Source: Streptomyces fagopyri
GTDB lineage: Bacteria > Actinomycetota > Actinomycetes > Streptomycetales > Streptomycetaceae
Assembly: GCF_009498275.1 (NCBI RefSeq)
Contig: NZ_CP045643.1
Span: forward strand, 7,936,001 to 8,000,000
DNA length: 64,000 nucleotides
Reading direction: 5' to 3'
In this document: piece by piece, positions 7,645 through 16,455 of the stretch
Layout: the number at the start of each line of letters is the position of its first letter
Numbering within the stretch: position 1 is the first letter of the stretch
The notes under the pieces: generated by a model
Database searches by the model: none
What the model was told of the DNA's origin: nothing
The model's input: only the letters and a program-made list of their open reading frames with translations
Program-made: the position numbers and the translations under genes

Positions 7645-8948
7645 GAGGTCCTCACTTCGGGGATGGGATCGCGGTGGCGCTCGCGCAGAGCGGACCGCAG
7701 TTGCAGCCACCACACGGCCGAGCCGCTGATGGTCGCGGCGGCGACGCCCCAGGCCGAGCCGACCGTGCCGGCGGCGGCCGCCCCGCCGAGCCCGCCGCCG
7801 ACGTAGCAGGCGGAGGCGAACAGCTGGCAGCGCAGGCTGCGCCGGGCCGCGCCGAGCGCGCGCAGTCCGGCCGCCGCGCCGGTGCCCAGGCCCGCGCCCG
7901 CGACGCTGAAGGTGATCGGCACGATGAGCTGCGAGGCGGAGTGCCAGACGCCGCCGAGCACCAGCTCGCCGAACCGGCCGGGCATCAGCAGCAGCGCTCC
8001 GCCCCAGAGCAGCGCGCCGGCGGCCTGCCCCCCGCCGAGGAGGAGACAGAACGCGCCGAGCCGGTGCGGGGCCTGACGCAGCACCCGTGCCGCCTCCGGG
8101 ACGGTGACCAGCGAAAGCCCCATGAGCACCGCCAGGAACGGTCCCATCAGGAGTTCGGCGCCCCGCACCGCGCCCACCGCGGCGACGCCGATGATCGCGC
8201 CGAGCCCGTACGCCCGCAGCTGGCTCGCGCCGCTGAGGCTGACGTTCTCGACCAGGTACCGGTAGCCGAGATCGCGCTGCTCGCGGAGCCACCCACGCGC
8301 CTCGGCCAACCGGGGCCGGATGCCCGACTGGACGTAGCCGTAGGCGCCCGCCACGGTCGCGGACCCGCCCCAGGCGAGCACGAAGGCGGCCACGGTGCCG
8401 GCATGGGCCGCCACCACCATGACCGGGACGAGGGCGACACCCCACACGACGTCGTTGACGAACGCCTTCCGCCCGGCGCCCGCGGCGAAGAACGAGAACC
8501 GCCAGGCGTCCTGGAGCAGCAGCCCCGGCAACATGACACCGAGGGCGGCGAACGCGGGCCCCACGCGGCCGCCGAGACCCAGTCCGGCCACCAGGCACGC
8601 CGTGCCGAGGGCGGCACCGACACCGAGCGCGGTACCCGTCGACCGGGCCACCGCCGCGCGCCAGGACGCGTCCGGCACGCCGCTGAAGCGCACCACGAGC
8701 GGATCGGTGGCCAGCCCGCGGGAGACGTTGAGCACCACGCCGTACGTCACCCAGGCGAGGCTGAACACACCGAACGCGGTCACCCCCAGTGAGCGGGCCA
8801 CGTAGATGCCCACCACGAAGTTGCTCACGCTGGAGGCCGCCTGGTCGGCCAGTCCCCAGGACAGCCGGCCGACGAGCGCCCGTCTGGCGGATCCGGCCCG
8901 TGGCGCCGTCGCCCGCGGATTGTCCCCCTCGGTGGTCATCGGCGTCAT
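7641..8948 (-). CDS. wzx: Wzx-type polysaccharide flippase
   Basis: A 435-residue, very hydrophobic protein with about a dozen predicted membrane segments. It starts with LSWGLADQAASSVSNFVVGI, the first-helix pattern of O-antigen/teichoic export flippases of the MOP superfamily. Its role would be to move undecaprenyl-diphosphate-linked repeat units across the membrane for polymerisation by the Wzy-like protein at 15.2-16.5 kb. ATG at 8948 overlaps the stop of the aminopeptidase-like gene by 4 bp; a second ATG at 8939 is possible. The name wzx is by function and context; sequence conservation in the family is low. Confidence 0.8.
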   Translation of the reverse strand: MTPMTTEGDNPRATAPRAGSARRALVGRLSWGLADQAASSVSNFVVGIYVARSLGVTAFGVFSLAWVTYGVVLNVSRGLATDPLVVRFSGVPDASWRAAVARSTGTALGVGAALGTACLVAGLGLGGRVGPAFAALGVMLPGLLLQDAWRFSFFAAGAGRKAFVNDVVWGVALVPVMVVAAHAGTVAAFVLAWGGSATVAGAYGYVQSGIRPRLAEARGWLREQRDLGYRYLVENVSLSGASQLRAYGLGAIIGVAAVGAVRGAELLMGPFLAVLMGLSLVTVPEAARVLRQAPHRLGAFCLLLGGGQAAGALLWGGALLLMPGRFGELVLGGVWHSASQLIVPITFSVAGAGLGTGAAAGLRALGAARRSLRCQLFASACYVGGGLGGAAAAGTVGSAWGVAAATISGSAVWWLQLRSALRERHRDPIPEVRTS

Positions 8949-10219
8949 GCCTCGATCAGCCCGGCGCCGCACAGGGCGTCGGCCGCGGCGACGACGGTGC
9001 CGAACGGCAGCCCGGACCGCTCGGCGACGTCCAGCAGACTGTGCTCGCCCTCGGAGAGGCTGAGCACCCAGAGCATGGCCATCTGGGCCTGCTTGGCGTC
9101 GCTGCGGCCGCCGAGCGAGTCGTACAGCCCCCGCCGGCCCAGCTGCGGCTCGCCGTACGGGCTGAGGTTGACGTACCGCCGGTTGCGGTCGAGGACGGCG
9201 AACGCCTCGCGGCAGACGGCGAGCGTGTCCGCCATCGCCTCCGGTGAGACGAAGTCCAGGTTGTCCGCCGAGGTGTGGTACTCGGGGTATCCGGCGTACG
9301 GGGTCCGGCTGAGCGACCCCACGCCGAGATCGAATCCGGGTGAGCAGAACTGCCGCTCGTCGTAACCGTACGGAGTGAACTCCGTGACGTGGTGCGGGCG
9401 TTCGGAGGCGGCCAGCACATGCCGCATCACCCGGTCGATCTCCGCGTCACCGCGCCTGCTCTGCTTGTACGTCAGCCGGCCGGAGTCGCCGGCGCAGGCG
9501 AGCACCAGCCCGTGTTTGACCCGTTCGATCCGCTCCGCGTTGCGGGCCAGCCAGGTGATCGCCCCGATGGTGCCGGGCGCGAACAGGAACCGGTAGGTGT
9601 AGTACGGCTTCTGTTCCGCCAGCGCCCGGGCCAGGAACGTCGCCACCGCGATGCCGGCCAGGTTGTCGTTGGCCAGGGACGGGTGGCAGACATGGCAGGA
9701 GACGAGGACCTCGTCGGTGACCTGCCCGGGGACCACGTGCTCGGCGTAGGTGAGGTGGCCATCGGCGAGCGTGGAGTCGACGCGCACCTCGTACTCGCCG
9801 TCCGGCAGCGCGTCCAGGGTCTCCTGGGCCAGACAGAAACCCCATTCCGGCTTGTAGTAACTGGTGCGGTACGGCACCCAGGACGGGTGGTCCGGCAGGG
9901 TGTGCAGGTGTGCGCGCAGCTCGGCCAGCGGCATGGTCGCCGACACCGGCACGCTGTAGCCGAGCACGTGCAGGCTGGACTCGGCGAAGTCGACGACCCG
10001 GTTGCCGGCCGGGTCGTCGATGTACGCCTCCCGGATGTTCCACTCCTGCGGAACCGTCCAGTCGAGCACCTGCGTCCCGGTCGGCACCTCGCGCACCTGG
10101 AGCGGTATGTACTCGCCGACGATGTCCAGGGTGGCGCGCACCCCGTCGCCCGTGATGCTCCGGCACAGCGGGTACAACCGCTCCACCAGCGCGTGCATCT
10201 CCTTCCCGGCCGTGGTCAC
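8945..10219 (-). CDS. DUF4910 / M28-like aminopeptidase-domain protein
   Basis: About 424 residues. It matches the DUF4910/DUF2172 aminopeptidase-like proteins found in surface-polysaccharide clusters. It starts M-H-A-L-V-E-R-L-Y-P-L-C-R-S-I-T-G-D-G-V-R, with V-S-C-H-V-C-H-P-S-L-A-N-D-N-L-A-G in the middle (metal-ligand region) and EYHTSADNLDF near residue 325. A winged-helix-like tail ends the protein. The fold suggests a zinc hydrolase acting on an amide, perhaps an aminoacylated or N-acylated sugar, but the true reaction is not known. GTG at 10219 is chosen for its GTGA overlap with the epimerase stop; ATG at 10198 is the alternative. It sits in an unbroken run with the PIG-L, methyltransferase and cytidylyltransferase genes. 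Confidence 0.78.
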   Translation of the reverse strand: MTTAGKEMHALVERLYPLCRSITGDGVRATLDIVGEYIPLQVREVPTGTQVLDWTVPQEWNIREAYIDDPAGNRVVDFAESSLHVLGYSVPVSATMPLAELRAHLHTLPDHPSWVPYRTSYYKPEWGFCLAQETLDALPDGEYEVRVDSTLADGHLTYAEHVVPGQVTDEVLVSCHVCHPSLANDNLAGIAVATFLARALAEQKPYYTYRFLFAPGTIGAITWLARNAERIERVKHGLVLACAGDSGRLTYKQSRRGDAEIDRVMRHVLAASERPHHVTEFTPYGYDERQFCSPGFDLGVGSLSRTPYAGYPEYHTSADNLDFVSPEAMADTLAVCREAFAVLDRNRRYVNLSPYGEPQLGRRGLYDSLGGRSDAKQAQMAMLWVLSLSEGEHSLLDVAERSGLPFGTVVAAADALCGAGLIEA

Positions 10220-11241
10220 CGGCGCCACCGCAGGGTGTCGTCGACGGTGCCGGCGTCGGACGCGGCGCGCAGCACGGCGAGCCGGGTGAAGCGCTGCTCG
10301 AAGGCCTCCCGGGTCAGGCCGTGTTCGCGGTAGGCGTCGGCGAGTTCGAGCGCGCCCCGCTTCACCGTCCACTCGCAGTCGAAGCCGGGGATCGCGGCAC
10401 GGAAACGGGAGAAGTCCACCCGGTAGGACCGCGGATCGGCGCCGGTCTCCCCGGTGATCACCACCTTCGAACCGGACACCGCCTCGGCGACCTGCTCGGC
10501 GATCTCGGCGACCGTGACGTTGTTGACCTCGCTGCCGATGTTGAACGCCCTGTCGTGCACCGCGTCGCGCGGGGCGGTCAGCGCGGCCGTGAAGGCCCGT
10601 GCGATGTCGGCGGCGTGCACCAGCGGGCGCCAGGGGGTGCCGTCGGACATCACCAGCACTTCGCCGGACAGGAGCGCGTGGCCCACCAGGTTGTTGAGCA
10701 CGATGTCGGCGCGCAGCCGGGGCGAGAAGCCGAAGGCGGTGGCGTTGCGCATGTACACCGGGCTGAAGTCGCCGTCGGCGAGCGCGTGCAGGTCGTCCTC
10801 CACCCGCACCTTGGACTCCGCGTACGGCGTCACCGGCCGCAGCGGGGCGTCCTCGGCCACCAGGTCGCCACCGCCGGCGGCACCGTAGACCGAGCAGGTC
10901 GACGCGTACAGGAAGCGCCGCACCCCGGCCTCGCGGGCCAGCCGGGCCAGCCGTACGGACGCGTGGTGGTTGATGTCGTAGGTGAGTTCCGGCGCCAGCG
11001 ATCCCAGCGGGTCGTTGGAGAGCGCGGCCAGGTGGATCACGGCGTCCACCCCGGCCACGTGCTCGGCCGTGACGTCGCGCAGGTCCACCCGCGGCCCCGG
11101 GGGGTCCGCGGGCAGCGGGCCCAGCACGCAGTCGGCGAACAGGCCGGCGTCGAGACCGACGACCTCGTGCCCGGCGGCCACGAGGACCGGAGCCATCACG
11201 GTGCCCAGATAGCCCTGGTGTCCGGTCAGCAGTACGCGCAA
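10216..11241 (-). CDS. NAD-dependent nucleotide-sugar epimerase/dehydratase (extended SDR)
   Basis: A 341-residue extended short-chain dehydrogenase. The N-terminal T-G-H-Q-G-Y-L-G binds NAD, H-L-A-A-L-S-N-D is the typical fourth strand, and Y-A-E-S-K supplies the catalytic Tyr and Lys. Where 4,6-dehydratases have S-T-D-E-V-Y-G, this protein has S-T-C-S-V-Y-G, so the Asp/Glu pair needed for dehydration is absent. It is therefore better read as an epimerase or ketoreductase of the nucleotide-sugar pathway than as CDP-glucose 4,6-dehydratase. It lies 3 bp after the PIG-L stop and overlaps the DUF4910 start by 4 bp. Confidence 0.85.
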   Translation of the reverse strand: MRVLLTGHQGYLGTVMAPVLVAAGHEVVGLDAGLFADCVLGPLPADPPGPRVDLRDVTAEHVAGVDAVIHLAALSNDPLGSLAPELTYDINHHASVRLARLAREAGVRRFLYASTCSVYGAAGGGDLVAEDAPLRPVTPYAESKVRVEDDLHALADGDFSPVYMRNATAFGFSPRLRADIVLNNLVGHALLSGEVLVMSDGTPWRPLVHAADIARAFTAALTAPRDAVHDRAFNIGSEVNNVTVAEIAEQVAEAVSGSKVVITGETGADPRSYRVDFSRFRAAIPGFDCEWTVKRGALELADAYREHGLTREAFEQRFTRLAVLRAASDAGTVDDTLRWRR

Positions 11242-11244
11242 GGT

Positions 11245-11892
11245 TCATTCCCCCAGGTCGAGAGTGAGTTTGGTGACGGCGAACGCCTCGGCGTAGCGCG
11301 CGTTGCTTTCGATGCCGCGGATGCGGGCCAGGCCGAGGAAGGCCTCCCGGTCGTACCAGGGCCGGTGGTGTTGCGAGGGGTAGTGCTCCTGGAGCAGCCG
11401 CACCTTCCGTTCGGCGGTCTCCGGGGACAGCGGCTGGTACGCCGCCGGACGGCCGAGATCGCCGTCCCACTTGACGATCTCGTAGCCGAGGACGAGGTGG
11501 TCGCGGAACGCGGTGGTCATCAGTTTCGCCAGGCCGCGGTGGTCCTGGTGCGCGTCGTCGGTGCGCGGGGCGAGCACGAGATCCGGCTCCGTCCCCGCGC
11601 GCAGTTCCTCGACCGCGGCCTTGGCCTCGTCCCAGTGCGCGGGCAGCCGGCCGTCCGGCAGCTTGTGCACGGTCAGCCTGAGATCGGCGCCCGGGCAGAA
11701 GGCGGCGAGCGCGGCCCGCTCCTCCTGCTCACGCTCGCCGCCACCGCCCGAGAGCACGAGCGCGTCGACGCGGATGCCCGGCCGCGCGAGGCACAGCGTC
11801 AGCAGCGTGCCGCCGGCGCCGATGGCGATGTCGTCGCAGTGCGCGCCCACCGCGACGACCCGGTCCAGACGCCCGGTCCCGAGCCGGATCAC
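11245..11892 (-). CDS. PIG-L family deacetylase (cytoplasmic)
   Basis: About 215 residues with the LmbE/PIG-L fold. G-A-H-C-D-D-I-A-I-G-A-G-G is the A-H-x-D-D zinc motif, and D-A-H-Q-D-H-R near residue 120 supplies the second set of ligands. Such enzymes remove N-acetyl groups from aminosugars in a zinc-dependent reaction. No signal peptide, so it would act on an activated or lipid-linked sugar in the cytoplasm. GTG at 11892 overlaps the cytidylyltransferase stop (GTGA) and brings the zinc motif to the usual position near the N terminus; the same frame is open much further upstream but overlaps a real gene there. Confidence 0.85.
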   Translation of the reverse strand: MIRLGTGRLDRVVAVGAHCDDIAIGAGGTLLTLCLARPGIRVDALVLSGGGGEREQEERAALAAFCPGADLRLTVHKLPDGRLPAHWDEAKAAVEELRAGTEPDLVLAPRTDDAHQDHRGLAKLMTTAFRDHLVLGYEIVKWDGDLGRPAAYQPLSPETAERKVRLLQEHYPSQHHRPWYDREAFLGLARIRGIESNARYAEAFAVTKLTLDLGE

Positions 11893-12716
11893 GCCCTCGC
11901 TCCGGAACCACTCCTGGCGCCGGGCACGTTCGCCGCCGTGCCGCCGTGTTCCCACACGGCCCAGGGGCGGTCGCCCCGGGTGTAGGCGTCGTCGAGCGCG
12001 GCCCGCTCCTTCACCGTGTCCGTCGGCTTCCAGAAACCGCGGTGCTGGTGCGCCATCAACCGGCCGCGCTTGGCCAGTTGGGCGCACCCGTCGGCGACCA
12101 GGTCCCCGTTCTCCGGGATGTGGTCGAAGACCTCCTGGCGGAGCACGAAGTAGCCGCCGTTCTCCCACAGTGGCATGTCGCTCACCGCGGTGATGCCCCC
12201 CACCAGGCCGTCCTCGCCCAGGTCCACGCAGTGGAACGAGGACTGCGGCGGCACCACCATCATCGACGCGCCGGCGTCGCGCAGCGCGAACTTGTCGATC
12301 ATCTCCGGCAGCGGGGCGTCGGTGAGCACGTCCGCGTAGTTGGCGAGGAACATCTCGTCGCCGTCCAGGTGGTGCCGTACCCGGCGCAGCCGCTCGCCGA
12401 TCGGCGACTCGATACCGGTCTGCGCGAACGTGATCGTCCAGTCGGCTATGTCGGTGGACAGCAGCTCGGTCCGCCCGCCCCGCAGCACGAAGTCGTTGGA
12501 CGTCGTCTCCTCGTAGTTGAGGAAGAAGTCCTTGATGTGGTGGGCCCCGTACCCGAGGCACAGGATGAACTCCGTGTGCCCGAAGTGCGCGTAGTAGCGC
12601 ATGACATGCCAGATCAGCGGTCGCGGGCCGACCATCGCCATCGGCTTGGGCACGTCGTCGGACGTTCCGTTGCGCATCCGCATCCCGTAACCGCCGCAGA
12701 ACAGAACGACCTTCAT
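11889..12716 (-). CDS. rfbF: glucose-1-phosphate cytidylyltransferase (RfbF-like)
   Basis: A 275-residue nucleotidyltransferase. It begins with M-K-V-V-L-F-C-G-G-Y-G-M-R-M-R and V-P-K-P-M-A-M-V-G, the nucleotide and sugar-phosphate binding motifs, followed by I-L-C-L-G-Y-G-A-H-H-I-K-D-F-F. The pattern around T-S-N-D-F and the WKPTDTVKE segment near the end is that of RfbF rather than RmlA. RfbF converts CTP and glucose-1-phosphate to CDP-glucose, the entry to CDP-3,6-dideoxy and branched deoxysugars. ATG at 12716 overlaps the methyltransferase stop by 4 bp. No CDP-glucose 4,6-dehydratase with intact dehydratase residues is found in the window. Confidence 0.85.
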   Translation of the reverse strand: MKVVLFCGGYGMRMRNGTSDDVPKPMAMVGPRPLIWHVMRYYAHFGHTEFILCLGYGAHHIKDFFLNYEETTSNDFVLRGGRTELLSTDIADWTITFAQTGIESPIGERLRRVRHHLDGDEMFLANYADVLTDAPLPEMIDKFALRDAGASMMVVPPQSSFHCVDLGEDGLVGGITAVSDMPLWENGGYFVLRQEVFDHIPENGDLVADGCAQLAKRGRLMAHQHRGFWKPTDTVKERAALDDAYTRGDRPWAVWEHGGTAANVPGARSGSGARA

Positions 12717-13948
12717 GCCTTGACCTCGACAATGCTCAGTTCCGGGATGGGGAAGACCAGCCGCCCGCCCCACTCGTGCACGAAGGCGAGCTGTTCGACC
12801 AGTTCGTCCCGCAGGTTCCACGGGAGGACGAGGACGTAGTCCGGTCTGTCGGCGGCTATCCGCTCGGGCGGCAGGATCGGGATGCGGGTGCCCGGGGTGA
12901 ACCTGCCGTGCTTGTAGGGATTGCGGTCGACCGTGTACGCCAGCAGGTCGGGCCGGATGCCGCAGTGGTTGAGCAGGGTGTTGCCCTTGCCCGGGGCGCC
13001 GTAGCCGACGACCGTCTCGCCGCGGTCGGCCGCGTCGATGAGGAACCGCAGCAGGTCCCGGCGCACCTTGGCCACCCGGCCGGAGAACTCCGTGTACCCG
13101 GACAGCTCCTGGAGCCCGGCGGCCTTCTCCCGGTCCAGCACCTCGGCCACCCGCGCGCTCGGCTCACCGGCCACCTCGGCGGGCCGGGCCCACAGCCGGA
13201 TGGAGCCGCCGTGCGTGGGCAGCAACTCGACGTCCACCAGCGCGAGTCCGCCGCTCGCCAGGGCCCGGATCGCGGACGCGACCGTGTAGTACTGGAAGTG
13301 CTCGTGGTAGATCGTGTCGTACTGGTTCTCCTCGATCAGCGTCAGCAGATGCTGCACCTCGACGGATACCCAGCCGTCGTCGGCGACCAGGGCGCGCAGC
13401 CCCTGGGTGAACCCCACCACGTCGGGGATGTGCGCGTACACGTTGTTGGCCACGACCAGGTCCGCCGGGCCGTGCTCGGCGCGGACGGACGCGCCGGTGT
13501 CGGGGGACAGGAACTCCGTGAGCGTGGGCACACCCGCGTCCCGTGCCGCGGCGCCGACGTTCACCGACGGCTCGACACCGAGGCAGCGGATCCCCCGGTC
13601 CACCACGTGCCTCAGCAGGTACCCGTCGTTGCTCGCGACCTCGACCACGAAGGAGTCGGGGCCGAGCCCCACCCGCTCCACGGCGCCGGCGACGAACGTA
13701 CGCGCGTGCTCCACCCAGGAGGTCGAGAAGGAGGAGAAGTACGCGTACTCGCTGAACGTCTCCTCCGGCGTGATCAGCGGAGGGATCTGCGCGAGCCAGC
13801 AGTCGGTGCAGACCCGCAGGTGCAGCGGGTACGCCGGCTCCGGCTGGTCCAGTCGGTCCGCGGCGAGAAAGCTCTCACACGGCGGGGTCGCCCCCAGATC
13901 GACGACGCTCGCCAGCGTCGCCGAGCCGCAGAGTCGGCATCGTGTCAT
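12713..13948 (-). CDS. sugar C-methyltransferase, zinc-finger SAM-dependent (NovU/TylC3-like)
   Basis: A 411-residue protein with the three-part build of NDP-sugar C-methyltransferases: an N-terminal zinc-binding domain (C4, C7, C47, C50), a SAM-binding Rossmann domain (V-V-E-V-A-S-N-D-G-Y-L-L near residue 95, Y-H-E-H-F-Q-Y-Y near 185), and a C-terminal domain with V-V-G-Y-G-A-P-G-K-G-N-T-L. Relatives methylate C3 or C5 of NDP-4-keto-6-deoxysugars. Next to the RfbF-like gene this points to a branched-chain CDP-deoxysugar. Both ends overlap neighbours by 4 bp. Confidence 0.86.
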   Translation of the reverse strand: MTRCRLCGSATLASVVDLGATPPCESFLAADRLDQPEPAYPLHLRVCTDCWLAQIPPLITPEETFSEYAYFSSFSTSWVEHARTFVAGAVERVGLGPDSFVVEVASNDGYLLRHVVDRGIRCLGVEPSVNVGAAARDAGVPTLTEFLSPDTGASVRAEHGPADLVVANNVYAHIPDVVGFTQGLRALVADDGWVSVEVQHLLTLIEENQYDTIYHEHFQYYTVASAIRALASGGLALVDVELLPTHGGSIRLWARPAEVAGEPSARVAEVLDREKAAGLQELSGYTEFSGRVAKVRRDLLRFLIDAADRGETVVGYGAPGKGNTLLNHCGIRPDLLAYTVDRNPYKHGRFTPGTRIPILPPERIAADRPDYVLVLPWNLRDELVEQLAFVHEWGGRLVFPIPELSIVEVKA

Positions 13949-15219
13949 CTACTGCCCCCATCCCGCTCGCGCGGGCGCACCCGTCGCGAGCCAGTACTTT
14001 TCTCCCCTGTCGGCGACGGGCTGTCCCCGCCGCCCGACCGCACCGCGATCGCGGTGCGGTACCCCTCCACCAGGCGCTCAAGGCCGACGGCGGGGCTGAA
14101 CCCCTGCTCGTAACGGCGCCGGGCCGCCTGGCCCATCTCCTGGTTGTGGTCCGTCCCGGCCGTGATCCGGCGCAGGCAGGACGCGAGCGAGGCGGCCTCG
14201 CCCGGCCGGTGCAACAGCCCGGTCACCCCGTCCTCGACCAGCTCGACGAAGGCGCCGTGACCGGCGGCGACGGTCGGGACCCCCGCCGCCATCGCTTCCA
14301 CGACCACCAGGCCGAACGCCTCCAGCCACGTCGAGGGAGCCACCACGGCGACCGACCGCGCGATCGCCTTCCGGCACTCCGCCGTGTCGTAGAGACCGAC
14401 GTACCGCACGTCGTCCCGGCCCGCCGCCCACGCCGTCACCTCCGGCTCCAGCGGCCCCGTACCGGCGATCACGAGCGGGACGCCCACCCCGCCCCCGGCG
14501 GCGAGTTCGTCCCACGCGGTCATGAGGAGCCGCACGCCCTTGGCCTCCGCGAGCCGGCCGAGATAGAGCAGATGCTCCCCGGCGCCCGTCCGGCGGACGC
14601 CCGGTTCGGGCACGAAGTTGTGCTTCACCGCCAGTCGCCCGGCCGGCATGCCGGCCCCCACCAGGACGTCGCGCTGTGCCGCGGAGATGCAGAAGAACCG
14701 CTCCACGCCGGACCACCACCGCCGCCGGTTGACCGACATGCTGACCGCGAGCGGCACCGTCGCCAGCCGGGAGTTCCGGTAGCAGCCGTGCCGGACGGCG
14801 GGCAGCGGCGCGGACCCGACGCACTCGGTGCACGGCCGGCCGTCCCGCTGCAGCGTGCCGGGCGGGCAGACCTGGGTGTAGTTGTGCAGCGTGGCGACGG
14901 CCGGTACGCCGGCGTCGGCGCAGGCCGCCAGTACCGCCGGCGACAGGAGCGGGAACACGTTGTGGACGTGCACCACGTCCGGCCGTTCGGCGCGGAGCCG
15001 GGCGGCGAGCTCCGCGCGCACCCCCGGGTTCCACGGCACCAGCAGCGGTATCGCGGCCTTGCCCGGCAGGGACCGGGTGGCGATGTCGTCGCTGCGCCGC
15101 TCGAACACCCCGACCTGGTGGCCCGCCCCGCGCAGCAGCGCCACTTCCTGGTCGACGACCTTGTTCTCCCCGCTCGGCTGCGCCGAGGCGTAACGGTTGT
15201 GCACCACGAGGACGTGCAT
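13945..15219 (-). CDS. family 4 glycosyltransferase
   Basis: A 424-residue GT-B enzyme. It starts M-H-V-L-V-V-H-N-R-Y and has an N-terminal acceptor domain with D-V-V-H-V-H-N-V-F-P. The C-terminal donor domain contains L-L-Y-L-G-R-L-A-E-A-K-G, then P-S-T-W-L-E-A-F-G-L-V-V-V-E-A-M-A-A-G, the E-x7-E retaining motif. A cluster of cysteines (C147, C154, C165 region) lies in the acceptor domain. It would add a sugar to the lipid-linked repeat in the cytoplasm. It follows the polymerase gene by 2 bp and overlaps the methyltransferase by 4 bp. Confidence 0.87.
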   Translation of the reverse strand: MHVLVVHNRYASAQPSGENKVVDQEVALLRGAGHQVGVFERRSDDIATRSLPGKAAIPLLVPWNPGVRAELAARLRAERPDVVHVHNVFPLLSPAVLAACADAGVPAVATLHNYTQVCPPGTLQRDGRPCTECVGSAPLPAVRHGCYRNSRLATVPLAVSMSVNRRRWWSGVERFFCISAAQRDVLVGAGMPAGRLAVKHNFVPEPGVRRTGAGEHLLYLGRLAEAKGVRLLMTAWDELAAGGGVGVPLVIAGTGPLEPEVTAWAAGRDDVRYVGLYDTAECRKAIARSVAVVAPSTWLEAFGLVVVEAMAAGVPTVAAGHGAFVELVEDGVTGLLHRPGEAASLASCLRRITAGTDHNQEMGQAARRRYEQGFSPAVGLERLVEGYRTAIAVRSGGGDSPSPTGEKSTGSRRVRPRERDGGSR

Positions 15220-15221
15220 GA

Positions 15222-16454
15222 TCAGGACATCTCCGATCTCTGGGCCCATCGCGGGACGCGTCGGCGAGGGGCTACGGGCGTCGAGAGGGGAGTGGCCGAG
15301 GCGGGTGCCGCCAGCAGCGACGCGGCGACGGCCAGATGCAGCAGATACGGCGAGGCGTCGCCCAGCCCGGCCTCGGTGTACGACGCGATCGCGCAGTAGC
15401 TGATCAGGAAGATCGCGCAGGCCCTCGACAGCGACGGTGGCCGCAGCAGCGCGACGCCGCCCAGCACGATGATGATCGCCGCTACCAGGGAGACCCCGAC
15501 CACGCCCTGCTCGTTGTAGACGGCGAGCCAGCTGTTGTCGATCGGCAGCCCGCCGAACGACTTGTCGCCCAGGCCCACGCCGAACAGGTGCTCCGAGGTC
15601 GTCCGGGGCGCCGCCAGCAGGGCGCTCCAGACCTTGGCCCGACCGGTGAGGCTGGAGAAGTTCTCCTGGCTCTGTCCGCGCAGGAACCACGTCTGCAGCA
15701 GGGAGCCGAACCCCACCGCGGCCACGGTGGCGCACAGCACCGCCCAGGTGAAGAACCGGCGGGCGGCGGCACTGGTCAGGACGAGTGAACCGATCGCCAG
15801 CGCCAGCCCGATGAGCAGACCGAGCGTGGCCGTACGGGTATGGGTCAGCGCGAGCAGGACGAGTGAGGGCACGATGACCACCACCGCGCTGGTCCTGTCG
15901 GTCCGGCGGCCCAGGACGAGCAGCACGGTGAGCCCGATGATCACCGCGGCGTACTGTCCGATCTGCGGCGGGGTGAGCGGCCACAACGCGCCGACCAGCC
16001 GCCCGCCGTAGAGGTCGGGCAGGGCCGCGCCCGGTGAGGCGACCAGGCCGGCGGCCACCGACCCGAGCACCGCCAGATACATCCGGATGTGGTGCCGTAC
16101 GAACGCCAGGTCACCGTCCCACCAGCGGCTGAGCAGCCACAGCGTGCCGACGAAGAGGGCCAGCCGGGCGCAGCGGAACAGCGCGCCGAACCCCGACTCC
16201 AGGTTCGCGCTGGAGATCACGCTCAGCGCCAGCAGCAGGGTGAGCAGGAACAGGAAGGCGCTGGCCCGGATGCGCAGCCGGAGATTGACCGTGAGCGCCA
16301 GCGCGAACGCGGCGACCAGCGCGCCCATGGTGACCATCTGGATGAGGGAGCGGGGCAGCGGGATGATGGTCTTCGCCCCGGCGGAGCCGAGCGTGTTGAG
16401 GATCAGCAGTCCCCAGACCATCCCGACGATCTTCGACGTGTGGTCCCTTTCCAT
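15222..16454 (-). CDS. wzy: O-antigen ligase/polymerase-domain membrane protein (Wzy-like)
   Basis: About 410 residues with roughly 11-12 membrane segments and one large periplasmic-type loop. The loop holds S-L-T-G-R-A-K-V-W and F-G-V-G-L-G-D, followed by NSWLAVYNEQGVVG, a pattern typical of the O-antigen ligase/Wzy superfamily. It would link repeat units at the outer face of the membrane. ATG at 16454 is preferred because an AGGA lies about 11 bases upstream; a GTG at 16463 in the same frame is possible but would have almost no spacing to it. The start overlaps the stop codon region of the beta-helix gene. Assignment as Wzy rests on topology and on the presence of flippase and Wzz genes. 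Confidence 0.78.
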   Translation of the reverse strand: MERDHTSKIVGMVWGLLILNTLGSAGAKTIIPLPRSLIQMVTMGALVAAFALALTVNLRLRIRASAFLFLLTLLLALSVISSANLESGFGALFRCARLALFVGTLWLLSRWWDGDLAFVRHHIRMYLAVLGSVAAGLVASPGAALPDLYGGRLVGALWPLTPPQIGQYAAVIIGLTVLLVLGRRTDRTSAVVVIVPSLVLLALTHTRTATLGLLIGLALAIGSLVLTSAAARRFFTWAVLCATVAAVGFGSLLQTWFLRGQSQENFSSLTGRAKVWSALLAAPRTTSEHLFGVGLGDKSFGGLPIDNSWLAVYNEQGVVGVSLVAAIIIVLGGVALLRPPSLSRACAIFLISYCAIASYTEAGLGDASPYLLHLAVAASLLAAPASATPLSTPVAPRRRVPRWAQRSEMS

Positions 16455-16455
16455 C

